Shown: in pieces, positions 1 through 8,967 of the stretch
Position numbering within the stretch: the first letter of the stretch is position 1
Layout of the letters: each line of letters opens with the position of its first letter
From: Lachnospiraceae bacterium
GTDB taxonomy: Bacteria; Bacillota; Clostridia; Lachnospirales; Lachnospiraceae
Length of the DNA: 64,000 nucleotides
Assembly: GCA_900751785.1 (NCBI GenBank)
Contig: CAADSM010000030.1
Coordinates: 1 to 64,000 of the forward strand
Direction of reading: 5' to 3'
Position numbers and translations under genes: made by a program
Notes under the pieces: model-generated
Databases searched by the model: none
Seen by the model: only the letters and a program-made list of their open reading frames with translations
What the model was told of the DNA's origin: nothing

Positions 1-125
1 CCTGGAAAACAGTTTTTCCTGTGGATAACTTAGTCGATATAGCAGAAAAAATTTCGTCTCTTTTTTATATGGTTCAGCCGGAAGGCTGAATAGTTACAAC
101 AGATGCGATAAATTAATAAAAATGG
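1..125. other. Left window edge, non-coding
   Basis: No convincing gene is seen here. The stretch holds one exact DnaA-box sequence, TGTGGATAA at 20-28, and a short hairpin (TTCAGCC/GGCTGAA, 73-90) that lacks a T-run on either strand. It may be the tail of an upstream intergenic region. Confidence 0.4.
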
Positions 126-154
126 TTGAGAAATTATAAAAAACATGGTATATT
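126..154 (+). promoter_or_regulatory. Promoter of tRNA-Arg
   Basis: TTGAGA (126-131), a 17-bp spacer and TATATT (149-154) fit a SigA-type promoter just upstream of the tRNA. A GTGTCC/GGACAC hairpin lies between promoter and tRNA (about 163-181). Confidence 0.5.
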
Positions 155-188
155 ATTAGTTGTGTCCGATGCTTGGACACAATGAAGT

Positions 189-262
189 GTTTCCGTAGCT
201 CAGCAGGATAGAGCGACCGCCTCCTAAGCGGTAGGTCGGGTGTTCGAATCACCTCGGGAACG
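189..262 (+). tRNA. tRNA-Arg (anticodon CCT)
   Basis: The cloverleaf folds completely: acceptor GTTTCCG pairs with CGGGAAC with one G-U pair, the D arm is GCTC/GAGC, the anticodon stem is ACCGC/GCGGT around loop CTCCTAA (anticodon CCT), and the T arm is GGGTG/CACCT around TTCGAAT. The discriminator base is G262 and CCA is not encoded. It reads the AGG arginine codon. It stands alone and is followed at once by a terminator. The decayed genes to its right would fit a tRNA-adjacent accessory region. Confidence 0.93.
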
Positions 263-269
263 TAGAAGA

Positions 270-312
270 GAAGCCGATAATTCCTTGAAAAATCAAGGGT
301 TTCGGCTTCTTT
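270..312 (+). terminator. Terminator after tRNA-Arg
   Basis: Two-part stem: GAAGCCGA (270-277) pairs with TCGGCTTC (302-309), with CCTTGA/TCAAGG inside (283-298). It ends in a short T-rich tail. Confidence 0.7.
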
Positions 313-350
313 CAATTTCTGAAAAATCCTAATACAGAACCTGACGACGA

Positions 351-1316
351 TTATTTCAACTCATTTTCGATTTCTTCAATCGTAGGAAGAGTATTTTTAA
401 ACTCTGCAGGTATAAGTTTGGCTAATTCGTATTCTGAAATACCAATAGGGGATTTCATATTATTTACTGCATATTGTGCAAGAACGTCGTCTTTTGTTTT
501 ACATATCAGCAACCCGATTGTCGGATTGTCTCCGTCTTTACGTAAAATTCCATCAACTGCGGCAACATAGGTTCCGAGTTGTCCCATATCGCGAGGGTCA
601 AACTCTGTTATTTTGACTTCTATAACAATATAGCAGTGGAGTGTTATGTTATAAAATAACATGTCTATATACTGCTCTGTCTGCCCAACAATAAGCCGGT
701 ATTCACGTCCTACAAAAGCAAAGCCAGTTCCGAGTTCAAGAAGAAAATTCTTCAGATTATCCATAAGGGCATCTTTTAATTCTTTCTCATTGTATTTTTC
801 ACTTATGGACAAAAAATCAAAGTTATAAGGATCGCGTGTAATTTCCTGTGCAAGATCTCCTTGCGGGGACTCTAGTGCCTCTTTGAAATTAGAAATAGCT
901 TTTCCCTGTCTCTCATAAAGATCTGTATCAATAAAATTGAGAAGTACAGCACGTGACCAGTTGTTCTCACGAACCTTTTTAATATAGAATCGTGCCTTTT
1001 CAGTATCGCCCTTACATTTCGACATAATTACCTTATGATGTCCCCAGGGAATTGAAAAAATGAATTGCGAATCAAGCTGGTTCGTAATTTCTGCGTTATC
1101 TAATTGCGAATCAAACTGATTCGCAATTTTAAGTTCTGGATAGAGACTGTAAAACTGACACATGTATTGCAGATTGCGGGGGCTAAACGATTTTACATTA
1201 GGAAGCATTTTTTTAAGATCTTTGCTAATTTGTTCAAAAAAATGAGATCCCCAGGCGTAATTTTGATAAATTTTTGTTAAATCACGTCCTATTTCCCAGA
1301 AAAAGCTAATCATCAC
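351..1316 (-). pseudogene. DUF1016 (YhcG-type) PDDEXK nuclease, N-terminally clipped
   Basis: The protein resembles the DUF1016/YhcG family of PDDEXK-fold nucleases, thought to act on DNA in defence or mobile-element contexts. The N-terminal helical part (WEIGRDL near residue 8, WGSHFFEQ near 23) is followed by a C-terminal nuclease core with a catalytic Asp in QYIDMLF and the VIEVKI (E-x-K) motif, then ICKTKDD. The core looks intact, but the reading frame begins where the family normally already has some tens of residues. The only start is a GTG-ATG pair at 1316 with no clear ribosome binding site, and the frame runs open into the neighbouring transposase remnant. I infer 5' truncation, so function is doubtful. 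A short coding repeat (NQFDSQL/NQLDSQF) lies near residue 70. Confidence 0.65.
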
Positions 1317-1371
1317 ATAGTTTACGCTACACGATGCTTTAATTTGGCTAGAACGTAAGTGGAACCAGAAG

Positions 1372-1839
1372 ATGCATGAGCTGATTCGGGAGATGCTCCA
1401 TTACCGGAACAGCCTGGATGAGAAGGAAGAACTGGATCCAGCGAAAGTATCCGGGTTGGAAGCCAGATATGATAAAATACTCCGGGAGGCAGAAGAGGAA
1501 TACGAGGCGGATCCTCCGAGCGAGTATTATAAAGAAGGCTATAACCTGTTCAGGCGGCTGAAGGAATATAAGGAAAGTGAGCTTCTGTTTCTGCACGACA
1601 AACGGGTGCCAGCGAACAATTCGCTCTGTGAGAGGCTGGCGCGGGTGTTTAAAAGGAAGCAGAAGCAGGCAATGGTATTCCGGAGCCATGAGTCACTTGA
1701 TTATACCTGTGATGGTCTGAGTATTGTGCATTTACTCCGGACAAAGGACGACAGTGTGTATCAGAGGATAGCAGAAATATTTGAGCGAAAAAAACCTACA
1801 AGGCTGAAGAAGAACGTAGCAGCCGAGATCATGGCTTGA
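1372..1839 (+). mobile_element. IS66-like transposase remnant (C-terminal part)
   Basis: The 155 residues resemble the C-terminal third of IS66-type transposases (TnpC). A basic/acidic helical stretch leads to LLFLHDKRVPANNSLCERLAR, the region of the last catalytic residue with its N-N-x-x-E-R pattern, then a K/R-rich segment, FRSHES and a helical tail. The DDE N-terminal half, TnpA/TnpB partners and terminal inverted repeats are not visible. It abuts the clipped DUF1016 gene head-to-head, suggesting the insertion removed that gene's 5' end. Family placement is by motif recognition only. Confidence 0.6.
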
Positions 1840-1860
1840 TAATCAGCCATGACTTCGGCT

Positions 1861-3051
1861 CTATTTTTGATGCTTATTATTGGCATGGGTCTGAAAAGTA
1901 ACGATCTGTTCCTGCTCTTTTTTATTTCTTATGAGCATCACCGCCGAGACAGCCGATGCGATCGGCACCGTGAGAACGATTCCGAATGTGCCGCAGATTC
2001 CCTGCGCGATCTCGATCGCAATATAGTTTGAATTAAAGAGCTGGTTCGCCTGCACCTGGTATGAAACGAATACGAGTAGCGTGATAAAAGCGCTTCCTGT
2101 AAATGCAAGGATCAGCGTGTTCGTTATCGTTCCGATCATATCCTTTCCGATCTCGATACCGGACTTGAAAAGCTCTCCTGCCGAAAGCTCCGGGTTATGA
2201 TGGAACAGCTCAAACAGGGCGGAAACGATGGACATTCCCACATCCATGATCGCTCCCAGGGAAGAGATCAGGACTCCCGCGAAGAGCAGATCCTTGATCC
2301 TCAGTCCTGTCGCTTCATTGATCAGGATCAGATCCTCTGCCTCCGATGAGCTGAATCCTTTCAGGTGGAGCATCCATGACATGAGCATGAACAGCACGAG
2401 CGCCAGGAATACACCCAGGGTAGTCGCGATGATCGCCGCATAGGTCTTCTTGCTCTGCCCGTTCAGGAGCAGGAGCGTCACTGCCGTGGAGAGCACCGCA
2501 CACAGGATGCTCATGACTGTCGGCGAGTATCCGGAGAATACTGCCGGGAAAACGAGATACACGATGAGAAACAGAGAATACGCGGGTCCGAGTATCGCCT
2601 TGACGCCCTTTCCCTTGCCGATGCAGATGATCGCCGCCGCAAGGATCAGAAGAGAGCTGACATAGGGCAGTGTCCTGTCATAATTGTATACAGAATAATA
2701 AGGCTCCGTTCCTTCCGGCCGGTCCGCGCTGATTATGATCTTTGTCCCTTCTTCCGCGTAGACACTGTGCGTCTTCGTAAGGTAATTCGTAACTGAGATG
2801 ATCTCGCCTTTTTCCTCTCCATCAAGCATTTCTACTTCCAGCTCCTGGCTGCCGAGATACATGCCAAGTTCTTCGTCATATTCCAGCTCTTCAGACGAAA
2901 CCTCCACTACGCTTGCTTTTTCGTAGTGGAGGGTATCTGTACTGTATCTGGAATAAGATTGAAAACCGACTGCCTGGAAGAGCAGGATCATGATGATCGT
3001 GAGAACTATGATTCCAAGCACAACAATATTTTCTTTGATCTTATTCACCAT
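1861..3051 (-). CDS. YibE/F family membrane protein
   Basis: This 396-residue protein has an N-terminal membrane anchor (about 9-27), a roughly 100-residue extracytoplasmic domain and then six to seven hydrophobic segments. The pattern and motifs (GYSPTVMSI, ILISSLGAIMDVGMSI, GTITNTLILAFTGS, VLTVPIASAVSAVML) match YibE/F-like proteins, whose biochemical role is poorly defined. The ATG at 3051 is preceded by AAAAGG. The gene lies between a transposase remnant and a broken phosphatase gene but looks intact. Confidence 0.8.
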   Translation of the reverse strand: MVNKIKENIVVLGIIVLTIIMILLFQAVGFQSYSRYSTDTLHYEKASVVEVSSEELEYDEELGMYLGSQELEVEMLDGEEKGEIISVTNYLTKTHSVYAEEGTKIIISADRPEGTEPYYSVYNYDRTLPYVSSLLILAAAIICIGKGKGVKAILGPAYSLFLIVYLVFPAVFSGYSPTVMSILCAVLSTAVTLLLLNGQSKKTYAAIIATTLGVFLALVLFMLMSWMLHLKGFSSSEAEDLILINEATGLRIKDLLFAGVLISSLGAIMDVGMSIVSALFELFHHNPELSAGELFKSGIEIGKDMIGTITNTLILAFTGSAFITLLVFVSYQVQANQLFNSNYIAIEIAQGICGTFGIVLTVPIASAVSAVMLIRNKKEQEQIVTFQTHANNKHQK

Positions 3052-3066
3052 TTTATCAACCTTTTA

Positions 3067-4157
3067 TTATAATCTTATCTTTTTTCTTCCGAGGATGAAG
3101 ATCATTGTTCCGGCTGCCGCAATGATCAGGACAGCTGCAACAGTGTTAACGCAGTATAGTCTGCCTCGTTCAGGCTTCCCGCTTCTGTGATGAGCTGCTC
3201 CAGCTCAGTGGTATCCGGCTCCGGTAACTTGTTGATCGTAAATGTATCGAGGACGCTCATGTCATCCGCATAGTATGTAGTCATCGTGTAGGATGTATCT
3301 GTGACCTCAATGTCTGTAACTGTCCTGCGGTAGGACTGATCCTGCACTGCCGCATACTCGGCCTCCGGAGCCTTGATATCATAGTATTTACTTCCGCTGG
3401 CAGAGTTTGCTGTCAGATAGAGCACGCCTTCCGGATTAGTAACGCTGGACTGTACTTCTTCTGTTTTATCCGGAACAATGCTTCCTTTTTCCTCAACCAT
3501 CATGTAAGTTCTTGTATAGACATGGTCATGTCCCATAAGTACGACATCGATGTCAAGATTTTCAAATTCAGCCGGAAGCTGCTCTCTTCTCTGGATGATA
3601 TCGCCGTCATTTACATGGCTCGCGGTAGAATAAACTGAGTGGTGGAAAATAACTGTTTTCCATTTCACGTCCGGATTTGCCGCGCTCTCATTCGGCAGAT
3701 TAAAATGCTCATTATATGCTGTTGAGCTGCTGTCATGGTTTCCGATCGTCGTCGCACTTGTCAGCGATGTCAGCGTATCATTGAGATAGCCTGCGTACTG
3801 AGTCTCGTTGCTTGCTGTATTGACCTGGTCTCCTGCTGAGATCATGAAGTCCGGATTCAGATTATTTTTGATCACATCCAGTGTCTGGTCCCAATCCTCG
3901 ATATCTGTATCTGTGGAGCCTGCTCCGATCTGCGGGTCTCCAACAAATGCAAAGGAGAATGCCCCGTCAAACTCACCAGTCGCAAAAGAATACGTCTGGC
4001 TCACAGTATCTCCATTTACTACTCTGTACACATATTCTGTATTTTCTTCCAGCCCTGTCATTGTCGCCTGGTTGTAATAGTATCCAGCGTCATTGGCTGC
4101 TGTAGAAGATGCCGGCGCTGCGATTCCGGCTTTTGTCCTAAAATTTCTTCTGATCAT
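3067..4157 (-). pseudogene. Purple acid phosphatase-like cell-wall protein, decayed
   Basis: The frame from ATG 4157 encodes a fibronectin-like phosphatase N-domain piece (TGLEENTEYVYRVVNG) and metallophosphoesterase motifs: FVGDPQIG, SAGDQVN, IGNHDS, FHHSVYS and GHDHVYTRT. Three lesions are visible. There is no signal peptide. The region between NHDS and FHHSVYS is far shorter than in the family, implying an in-frame deletion. The main frame stops at 3126, while the next frame continues to 3067 with a hydrophobic segment and GRKK tail typical of sortase-anchored proteins; no LPxTG is left. The intact ancestor was probably a surface phosphatase. A ribosome binding site (AAGGAGG) sits before ATG 4157 but inside a long hairpin. 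Confidence 0.75.
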
Positions 4158-4230
4158 CAAAAAATACCTCCTTGCTGACTGCAGCTTAAATAATTAAGAC
4201 TTATGCATGGCAGCACGGAGGTATTTTTGA
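4157..4230 (-). repeat. 20-bp inverted repeat masking a ribosome binding site
   Basis: The arms 4157-4177 and 4211-4230 pair with one bulged base and one mismatch around a 33-nt loop. In the leftward transcript the 3' arm contains AAGGAGG just before ATG 4157. The A/T-rich ends also make it resemble a bidirectional terminator, and both readings are possible. Confidence 0.6.
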
Positions 4231-4306
4231 TTCAATAAAGTTTGCAGTCATTTAACCCTGCTGTTCGCAAGATTTAACCTGACTTTACGGTTCCTTAACG
4301 TAACCT

Positions 4307-5182
4307 TTAAAAATTGATATATCCCTGAAGCCATATCGTCCCCTTAAATCTTCGGCCGATCTCAGGCTCTCCCATCACGGAATCAGCGGGCACGCATACA
4401 TCGAATTTCAGTTCATTTACATTGAGCTTCATGTGGTAGATCTTATTGTCTGTCACGGGATTGTAGCGTATTCTCACCGCAAGGATCTCGCCCATGATAG
4501 AATACATGTCGCACTCGGCGCCATAGGGCATAAAGTACGTATCTACAATGGAAAATACATCTTCATGCAGGAGCCTTCTCGATACTTTTGTATAAGTATC
4601 TATGTCGTCCAGCGTCAGAGTCTCGATCGCGGTCTGATCACCGTTCCGCGCCGCATTCAGGAGCACCTGACGGCTGTCCGCCGCAGCCTGCTCGCTTTTT
4701 CTCTGGCTTTCGTTTTTCACCACGGGAAGAAGGATCATCCCCGACAGCGCCAGCCCGGAGAAGGTTACAGAGGTTGTCAGGCCGGCGGTAAATCCTGCCT
4801 GCCTCTCCCTCATGTAGTCTACTCCATTCTGGAGCGTGAAGATCAGGCTGATGCCGATCTTGGAGTCTTCACACATTCCCACATACTGCTCCTTCTCGAT
4901 CTTTCGCTCGACCGATACGTCAGCGTATGTGGTCACGCCGCTCCCCACGAAATAAGGAAAGTAGTATGCCGGATCAAAATTGTCATCCTCATCCAGCTCC
5001 CCGCACACCGTGATGCCCATGAACTGTCCGTATTCCTTCTGGTACTCGCAGAAATCCTCTCCGGGCCTGTAGGATACGATCGTCTGATGTGTAAAGCGCT
5101 CTTCCACTTCACGCAGGATCTCTCTCAGCTCTTTCCTTGTATGGATATTATCAAATCCGATTGCTTTCAAATATTGATGCAT
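4307..5182 (-). CDS. DUF3881 family protein
   Basis: A 291-residue protein beginning MHQYLKAIGFDNI, which I recognise as DUF3881, a family seen in Lachnospiraceae with no established function. It lacks a signal peptide; one weakly hydrophobic stretch (about 140-155, SGLALSGMILLPVV) is the only candidate membrane segment. It is the last gene of parA-parB-DUF4446-serS-DUF3881, starting 19 bp after serS ends and preceded by AGGAA. The conserved position suggests a housekeeping role, which is inference. Confidence 0.75.
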   Translation of the reverse strand: MHQYLKAIGFDNIHTRKELREILREVEERFTHQTIVSYRPGEDFCEYQKEYGQFMGITVCGELDEDDNFDPAYYFPYFVGSGVTTYADVSVERKIEKEQYVGMCEDSKIGISLIFTLQNGVDYMRERQAGFTAGLTTSVTFSGLALSGMILLPVVKNESQRKSEQAAADSRQVLLNAARNGDQTAIETLTLDDIDTYTKVSRRLLHEDVFSIVDTYFMPYGAECDMYSIMGEILAVRIRYNPVTDNKIYHMKLNVNELKFDVCVPADSVMGEPEIGRRFKGTIWLQGYINF

Positions 5183-5201
5183 TTGTTCCTGTCATTCCTG
5201 C

Positions 5202-6488
5202 CTATTTATTCGGTGTGATAACCGTCTTGCCGCCCATATACGGCTGCAGCTTCTCCGGAATCTTCACAGAACCGTCTGCCTGCAGATTGTTCTCAAGAAA
5301 TGCGATCAGCATTCTCGGCGGTGCAACGACTGTATTGTTCAGTGTATGTGCAAAATAATTTCCGTTTTCGCCTTTCACGCGGATTCCAAGACGTCTTGCC
5401 TGTGCATCTCCGAGGTTGGAGCAGCTTCCCACCTCAAAGTATTTCTTCTGTCTCGGGGACCACGCTTCAACATCGACGGATTTCACCTTCAGATCCGCCA
5501 GGTCTCCGGAGCAGCACTCCAGAGTGCGTACCGGGATATCCATTGAACGGAACAGATCCACTGTATTTTTCCACAGCTTATCATACCATTCCATGCTTTC
5601 CTCCGGCTTGCAGACTACGATCATTTCCTGTTTTTCAAACTGATGGATCCTGTAGACGCCTCTCTCTTCGATACCGTGTGCCCCTTTTTCTTTTCTGAAG
5701 CACGGTGAATAGCTCGTCAGCGTCTGCGGCAGCTCATCTTCCGTAAGCTGTGTATTGATGAACTTTCCTATCATGGAGTGCTCGCTCGTACCGATCAGGT
5801 AGAGGTCCTCTCCCTCGATCTTATACATCATAGCGTCCATCTCGGCAAAGCTCATAACGCCTGTCACTACATTGCTCCTGATCATAAAAGGAGGAATACA
5901 GTAGGTAAATCCTCTGTCGATCATAAAGTCTCTCGCATAAGCGATCACGGCTGAGTGGAGTCTTGCAATGTCTCCCATCAGATAATAGAAGCCGTTTCCT
6001 GCTACTCTTCTCGCGCTGTCAAGATCGATTCCGTTGAAGGATTCCATGATATCTGTATGATACGGGATCTCAAAATCCGGAACGACAGGTTCGCCGAATT
6101 TCTCCAGCTCTACATTTTCACTGTCGTCTTTTCCGATCGGAACAGACGGATCGATGATATTCGGGATTGTCATCATGATTTTTTTGATCTTTTCTTCTAC
6201 TTCTTTTTCCTCTTCTGAAAGAGAATCGATCCTTCCGGCATATTCTCCTACTTTTCTTTTCAGCTCCTCAGCCTCTTCTAATTTCTTCTGTGCCATCATT
6301 GCACCAATCTGCTTGGAGGACTTGTTTTTATCTGCACGAAGAGCCTCCACTTCCTGCTTGATCTCTCTGTTTCTCTTATCCAGCTCGATGACTTCGTCTA
6401 CAAGCGGAAGCTTTTCGTCCTGAAATTTGTTTCTGATATTCTGTTTTACGATATCCGGATTGTTTCTTAAAAATTTAATGTCTAACAT
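5202..6488 (-). CDS. serS: Seryl-tRNA synthetase
   Basis: Charges tRNA-Ser with serine in the cytoplasm. The 428 residues are full length for the bacterial enzyme: MLDIKFLRNNPDIV, an N-terminal coiled-coil arm (about 30-105), then the class II catalytic core with FRKEKGAHGIEERGVYRIHQFEK (motif 2 region, split here as FRKE...RIHQFEK) and NTVVAPPRMLIAFLEN near the end (motif 3). The start at 6488 follows AGAGGAA. It is only 29 bp downstream of the DUF4446 gene, so it is probably transcribed with parAB. No T-box leader fits in this gap. Confidence 0.97.
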   Translation of the reverse strand: MLDIKFLRNNPDIVKQNIRNKFQDEKLPLVDEVIELDKRNREIKQEVEALRADKNKSSKQIGAMMAQKKLEEAEELKRKVGEYAGRIDSLSEEEKEVEEKIKKIMMTIPNIIDPSVPIGKDDSENVELEKFGEPVVPDFEIPYHTDIMESFNGIDLDSARRVAGNGFYYLMGDIARLHSAVIAYARDFMIDRGFTYCIPPFMIRSNVVTGVMSFAEMDAMMYKIEGEDLYLIGTSEHSMIGKFINTQLTEDELPQTLTSYSPCFRKEKGAHGIEERGVYRIHQFEKQEMIVVCKPEESMEWYDKLWKNTVDLFRSMDIPVRTLECCSGDLADLKVKSVDVEAWSPRQKKYFEVGSCSNLGDAQARRLGIRVKGENGNYFAHTLNNTVVAPPRMLIAFLENNLQADGSVKIPEKLQPYMGGKTVITPNK

Positions 6489-6517
6489 TACTGTTTCCTC
6501 TCATTCTTATTTATGGT

Positions 6518-7051
6518 CTAATTATTGCTTTCAGTATCTTTTATGTCATAGGATTCCTGATAAATTGCCTTTTCCAGACACTGTCTCTCTTCCTCGCCGA
6601 GCTCGATATAGCTCTCGCCCTTCACGATCTCTTTGATGTAAGTGTAACAGCCCTCCCTGCTGTGCATTGCATTGAAGATCCATCCATTATTGTTTTCATC
6701 CAGCATGGTAAGTACAAAGCTCAGATTTCCTCCCATCTCATGAAACGCATCATACTTCACGATGCCGACTTTCTGATAATGGCTTTCCATCTTTTTGTAG
6801 ATCTTTCCGATCTCGTTTTTGTTTTCCTCTACCATCTCATAGATTTCTTCAAGCTTTTCAAATCTCTTGAATATGCTCTTCTCCAGACTTTTTCCATTCT
6901 TTCCCTTCATGAAGACGGAATAGCTTTTCTGAAGGCGGTTGTACTTTTCATAGAGAAGGACCAGCAATACGATCAGTGCCACCTGCAGCATAAACATGAT
7001 GATAAACAGGTAAAAAGGGTCTATTCCAAGACTTCCTAAGATTCCATCCAT
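6518..7051 (-). CDS. DUF4446 family membrane-anchored protein
   Basis: A 177-residue protein with one N-terminal membrane helix (about 12-35), a cytoplasmic coiled-coil segment (about 36-95) and a C-terminal domain with YDAFHEMGGNLSFVLTMLD and GWIFNAMHSREGCYTYIKE, diagnostic of DUF4446. Function is unknown. The family is common next to parB/serS in Clostridia, so a link to the nucleoid or envelope is a guess. The ATG at 7051 has a strong AAAGGAG site. Confidence 0.8.
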   Translation of the reverse strand: MDGILGSLGIDPFYLFIIMFMLQVALIVLLVLLYEKYNRLQKSYSVFMKGKNGKSLEKSIFKRFEKLEEIYEMVEENKNEIGKIYKKMESHYQKVGIVKYDAFHEMGGNLSFVLTMLDENNNGWIFNAMHSREGCYTYIKEIVKGESYIELGEEERQCLEKAIYQESYDIKDTESNN

Positions 7052-7098
7052 TCAATACATCTCCTTTTTAATCATACTCTCCTCTTATGCTATCTTCT

Positions 7099-8016
7099 TT
7101 ACTCAGATTGAATCGTCATGATCAGATCATAGATTCTTTCCAGCTCTTGCTCTGAATAATATTCTATCTCTATCTTGCCCTTTCCATTCGCTTTTGGATT
7201 TACACTTACTTTTGTCCCTATGATGTTTTTCATCTGCTCTTCTATGTTGTTATAAACAAACATATGTTCTGGTTTTGGCTTTTTAATCTCTTTTTTCGGA
7301 TTTTTGAGCGCTTTGACAAGCTTTTCAGTCTCCCTCACACTGAGCTTTTCATCAAAAATCTTGTTTGCAAGGATATACTGCTGCTCTTCGTCGTCAATAG
7401 CGAGAAGAGCTCTGGCATGTCCGGTGCTGATCATGTCATCCACGATCATCTGCTGGACACGTTCACTCAGTTTGAGAAGCCTCATTGAGTTTGTCACAGC
7501 TGTCCTGCTCTTGGACACTCTTTCTGCCACTTCATCCTGCTTAAGATTAAATTCCTCAAGAAGCCGCTTATAAGCCATTGCTTCCTCTATCGGATTGAGA
7601 TTTTCACGCTGTATGTTTTCTATGAGCGAGATTTCCACAACTTCCTGATCTGTAAACTCTTTTACGATGACAGGCACTTCTTTCACGCCTGCGATCTTCG
7701 CAGCTCTCCAGCGTCTCTCCCCCGCAATGATCTCATAGTAGTCTTTTTTCTTCTGGACAATAAGCGGCTGAAGGATTCCAAACTGTTTGATAGAATCAGC
7801 CAACTCAACAAGGGCGTCTTCATCAAAATCTTTTCTCGGCTGGTCCCTGTTTGGTTCCACCTGATTGATCTTGACCATGATTTCCCCTGTCTTTACAACT
7901 TCTTCCTCTTTCTTTGCTTTACTATCACTTTTTGCAGAAGTTTTTGGTTTATTTTCATTTTTATTCGGTATCAGGCTGTCAAGGCCTTTGCCAAGCCCGT
8001 TTCTCTTCACTGCCAT
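7099..8016 (-). CDS. parB: Chromosome-partitioning protein ParB (Spo0J)
   Basis: Binds parS, spreads as a CTP-dependent clamp and helps load SMC at the origin. Visible parts are a basic N-terminus (GLGKGLDSLIP), the N-terminal CTP-binding domain with PRKDFDEDALVELADSIKQ and the GERRWRA motif, a helix-turn-helix region (LKQDEVAERVSKSRTAVTN) and a C-terminal dimerisation domain. At 305 residues it is normal length. It starts 3 bp after parA stops, and two consensus parS sites lie upstream of parA. Confidence 0.97.
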   Translation of the reverse strand: MAVKRNGLGKGLDSLIPNKNENKPKTSAKSDSKAKKEEEVVKTGEIMVKINQVEPNRDQPRKDFDEDALVELADSIKQFGILQPLIVQKKKDYYEIIAGERRWRAAKIAGVKEVPVIVKEFTDQEVVEISLIENIQRENLNPIEEAMAYKRLLEEFNLKQDEVAERVSKSRTAVTNSMRLLKLSERVQQMIVDDMISTGHARALLAIDDEEQQYILANKIFDEKLSVRETEKLVKALKNPKKEIKKPKPEHMFVYNNIEEQMKNIIGTKVSVNPKANGKGKIEIEYYSEQELERIYDLIMTIQSE

Positions 8017-8019
8017 ATT

Positions 8020-8787
8020 TTACTCTTCTCCTTTATGTATAACTTCTTCTGCCAACAGCATATAACTCTCAGCTCCGGTTGATCTTGGATCATACAGAGT
8101 AATCGGCATGCCGTAACTTGGCGCTTCTGCTAATCTGATATTACGTGGAATGATCGTTTTATAAATTGCCTGATTCAGATTATCCTTTACATTTTCAACT
8201 ACCTGTAATGAAAGATTCGTTCTTGCATCATACATTGTGAAAACTACGCCCTCTATTTCAAGAGCAGAGTTTAACCTTTCCTGTACGAGTTCGATCGTAT
8301 GGATCAGCTGGCTCAATCCCTCAAGCGCATAGTACTCACACTGTATAGGCACAATAACAGAATCGGCTGTTGTCATAGCATTTATTGTAAGCATACTTAA
8401 TGCTGGCGGACAATCAATTATAATAAAATCATATCTGTCCCTGATCTTGTCAACTTCTTCTTTAAGAAGATATTCTTTGTTATCAATCCCGATCAGCTCT
8501 ATCTCAGCTGCCGAAAGATTGATATTAGAAGGAAGTACATCAAGGTTTTCTATAACATTTTCATAGATACACTCTTCTATTCCGACATTGCCTATAATAA
8601 GATCATATACTGTATTTTCTGCCTCTTCCTTGTTCACGCCGAGTCCGCTTGTCATATTTCCCTGCGGATCCATATCAAGAGCAAGTACTTTTTGTCCGAG
8701 GCTTGCGAGCGAGGCTGATAAGTTGATCGCTGTTGTTGTTTTTCCTACGCCGCCCTTTTGATTGGCAATTGCTATAATTCTACCCAT
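8020..8787 (-). CDS. parA: Chromosome-partitioning ATPase ParA (Soj)
   Basis: A deviant-Walker ATPase that works with ParB in origin segregation and, in relatives, tunes DnaA. The Walker A motif KGGVGKTT sits near residue 12, DMDPQGN follows, and DCPPALSMLTINAM marks the Walker B region. I choose the ATG at 8787 because AAAGGAG precedes it at proper spacing; the open frame extends 16 codons further without family similarity. It is the first gene of the parAB operon, with an extended -10 promoter just upstream. Confidence 0.97.
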   Translation of the reverse strand: MGRIIAIANQKGGVGKTTTAINLSASLASLGQKVLALDMDPQGNMTSGLGVNKEEAENTVYDLIIGNVGIEECIYENVIENLDVLPSNINLSAAEIELIGIDNKEYLLKEEVDKIRDRYDFIIIDCPPALSMLTINAMTTADSVIVPIQCEYYALEGLSQLIHTIELVQERLNSALEIEGVVFTMYDARTNLSLQVVENVKDNLNQAIYKTIIPRNIRLAEAPSYGMPITLYDPRSTGAESYMLLAEEVIHKGEE

Positions 8788-8818
8788 TTTTGTACTCCTT
8801 TCTTTTGGATACCTACTT

Positions 8819-8847
8819 ATTATATCACCTTTCATCTCATTAATCCA
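8819..8847 (-). promoter_or_regulatory. Promoter of the parAB-serS operon
   Basis: On the minus strand TGGATT (-35, weak) is followed by 17 bp and TATAAT with an upstream TG (extended -10, TGATATAAT). The -35 lies 5 bp from the first parS, so bound ParB could influence this promoter. Confidence 0.5.
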
Positions 8848-8852
8848 TAAAA

Positions 8853-8868
8853 TGTTTCACGTGAAACA
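8853..8868. promoter_or_regulatory. parS site 1
   Basis: Exact match to the consensus TGTTTCACGTGAAACA, the ParB centromere-like site. The local palindrome extends to about 24 bp (8849-8872). It lies between parA and the divergently oriented hydrolase gene. Confidence 0.95.
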
Positions 8869-8967
8869 TTTTTTTATTATTCTTTTCTCGCTGTTTTTTT
8901 CATATTCATGAGGGCAAAAGACTACCACTGCTTTTATGTAAAGAACTTTCCTGATAAATAAGAAATC

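Noticed and set aside
94..315. Minus-strand open frame over the tRNA-Arg
   Set aside because: It is antisense to a well-folded tRNA and its terminator and has no family resemblance.
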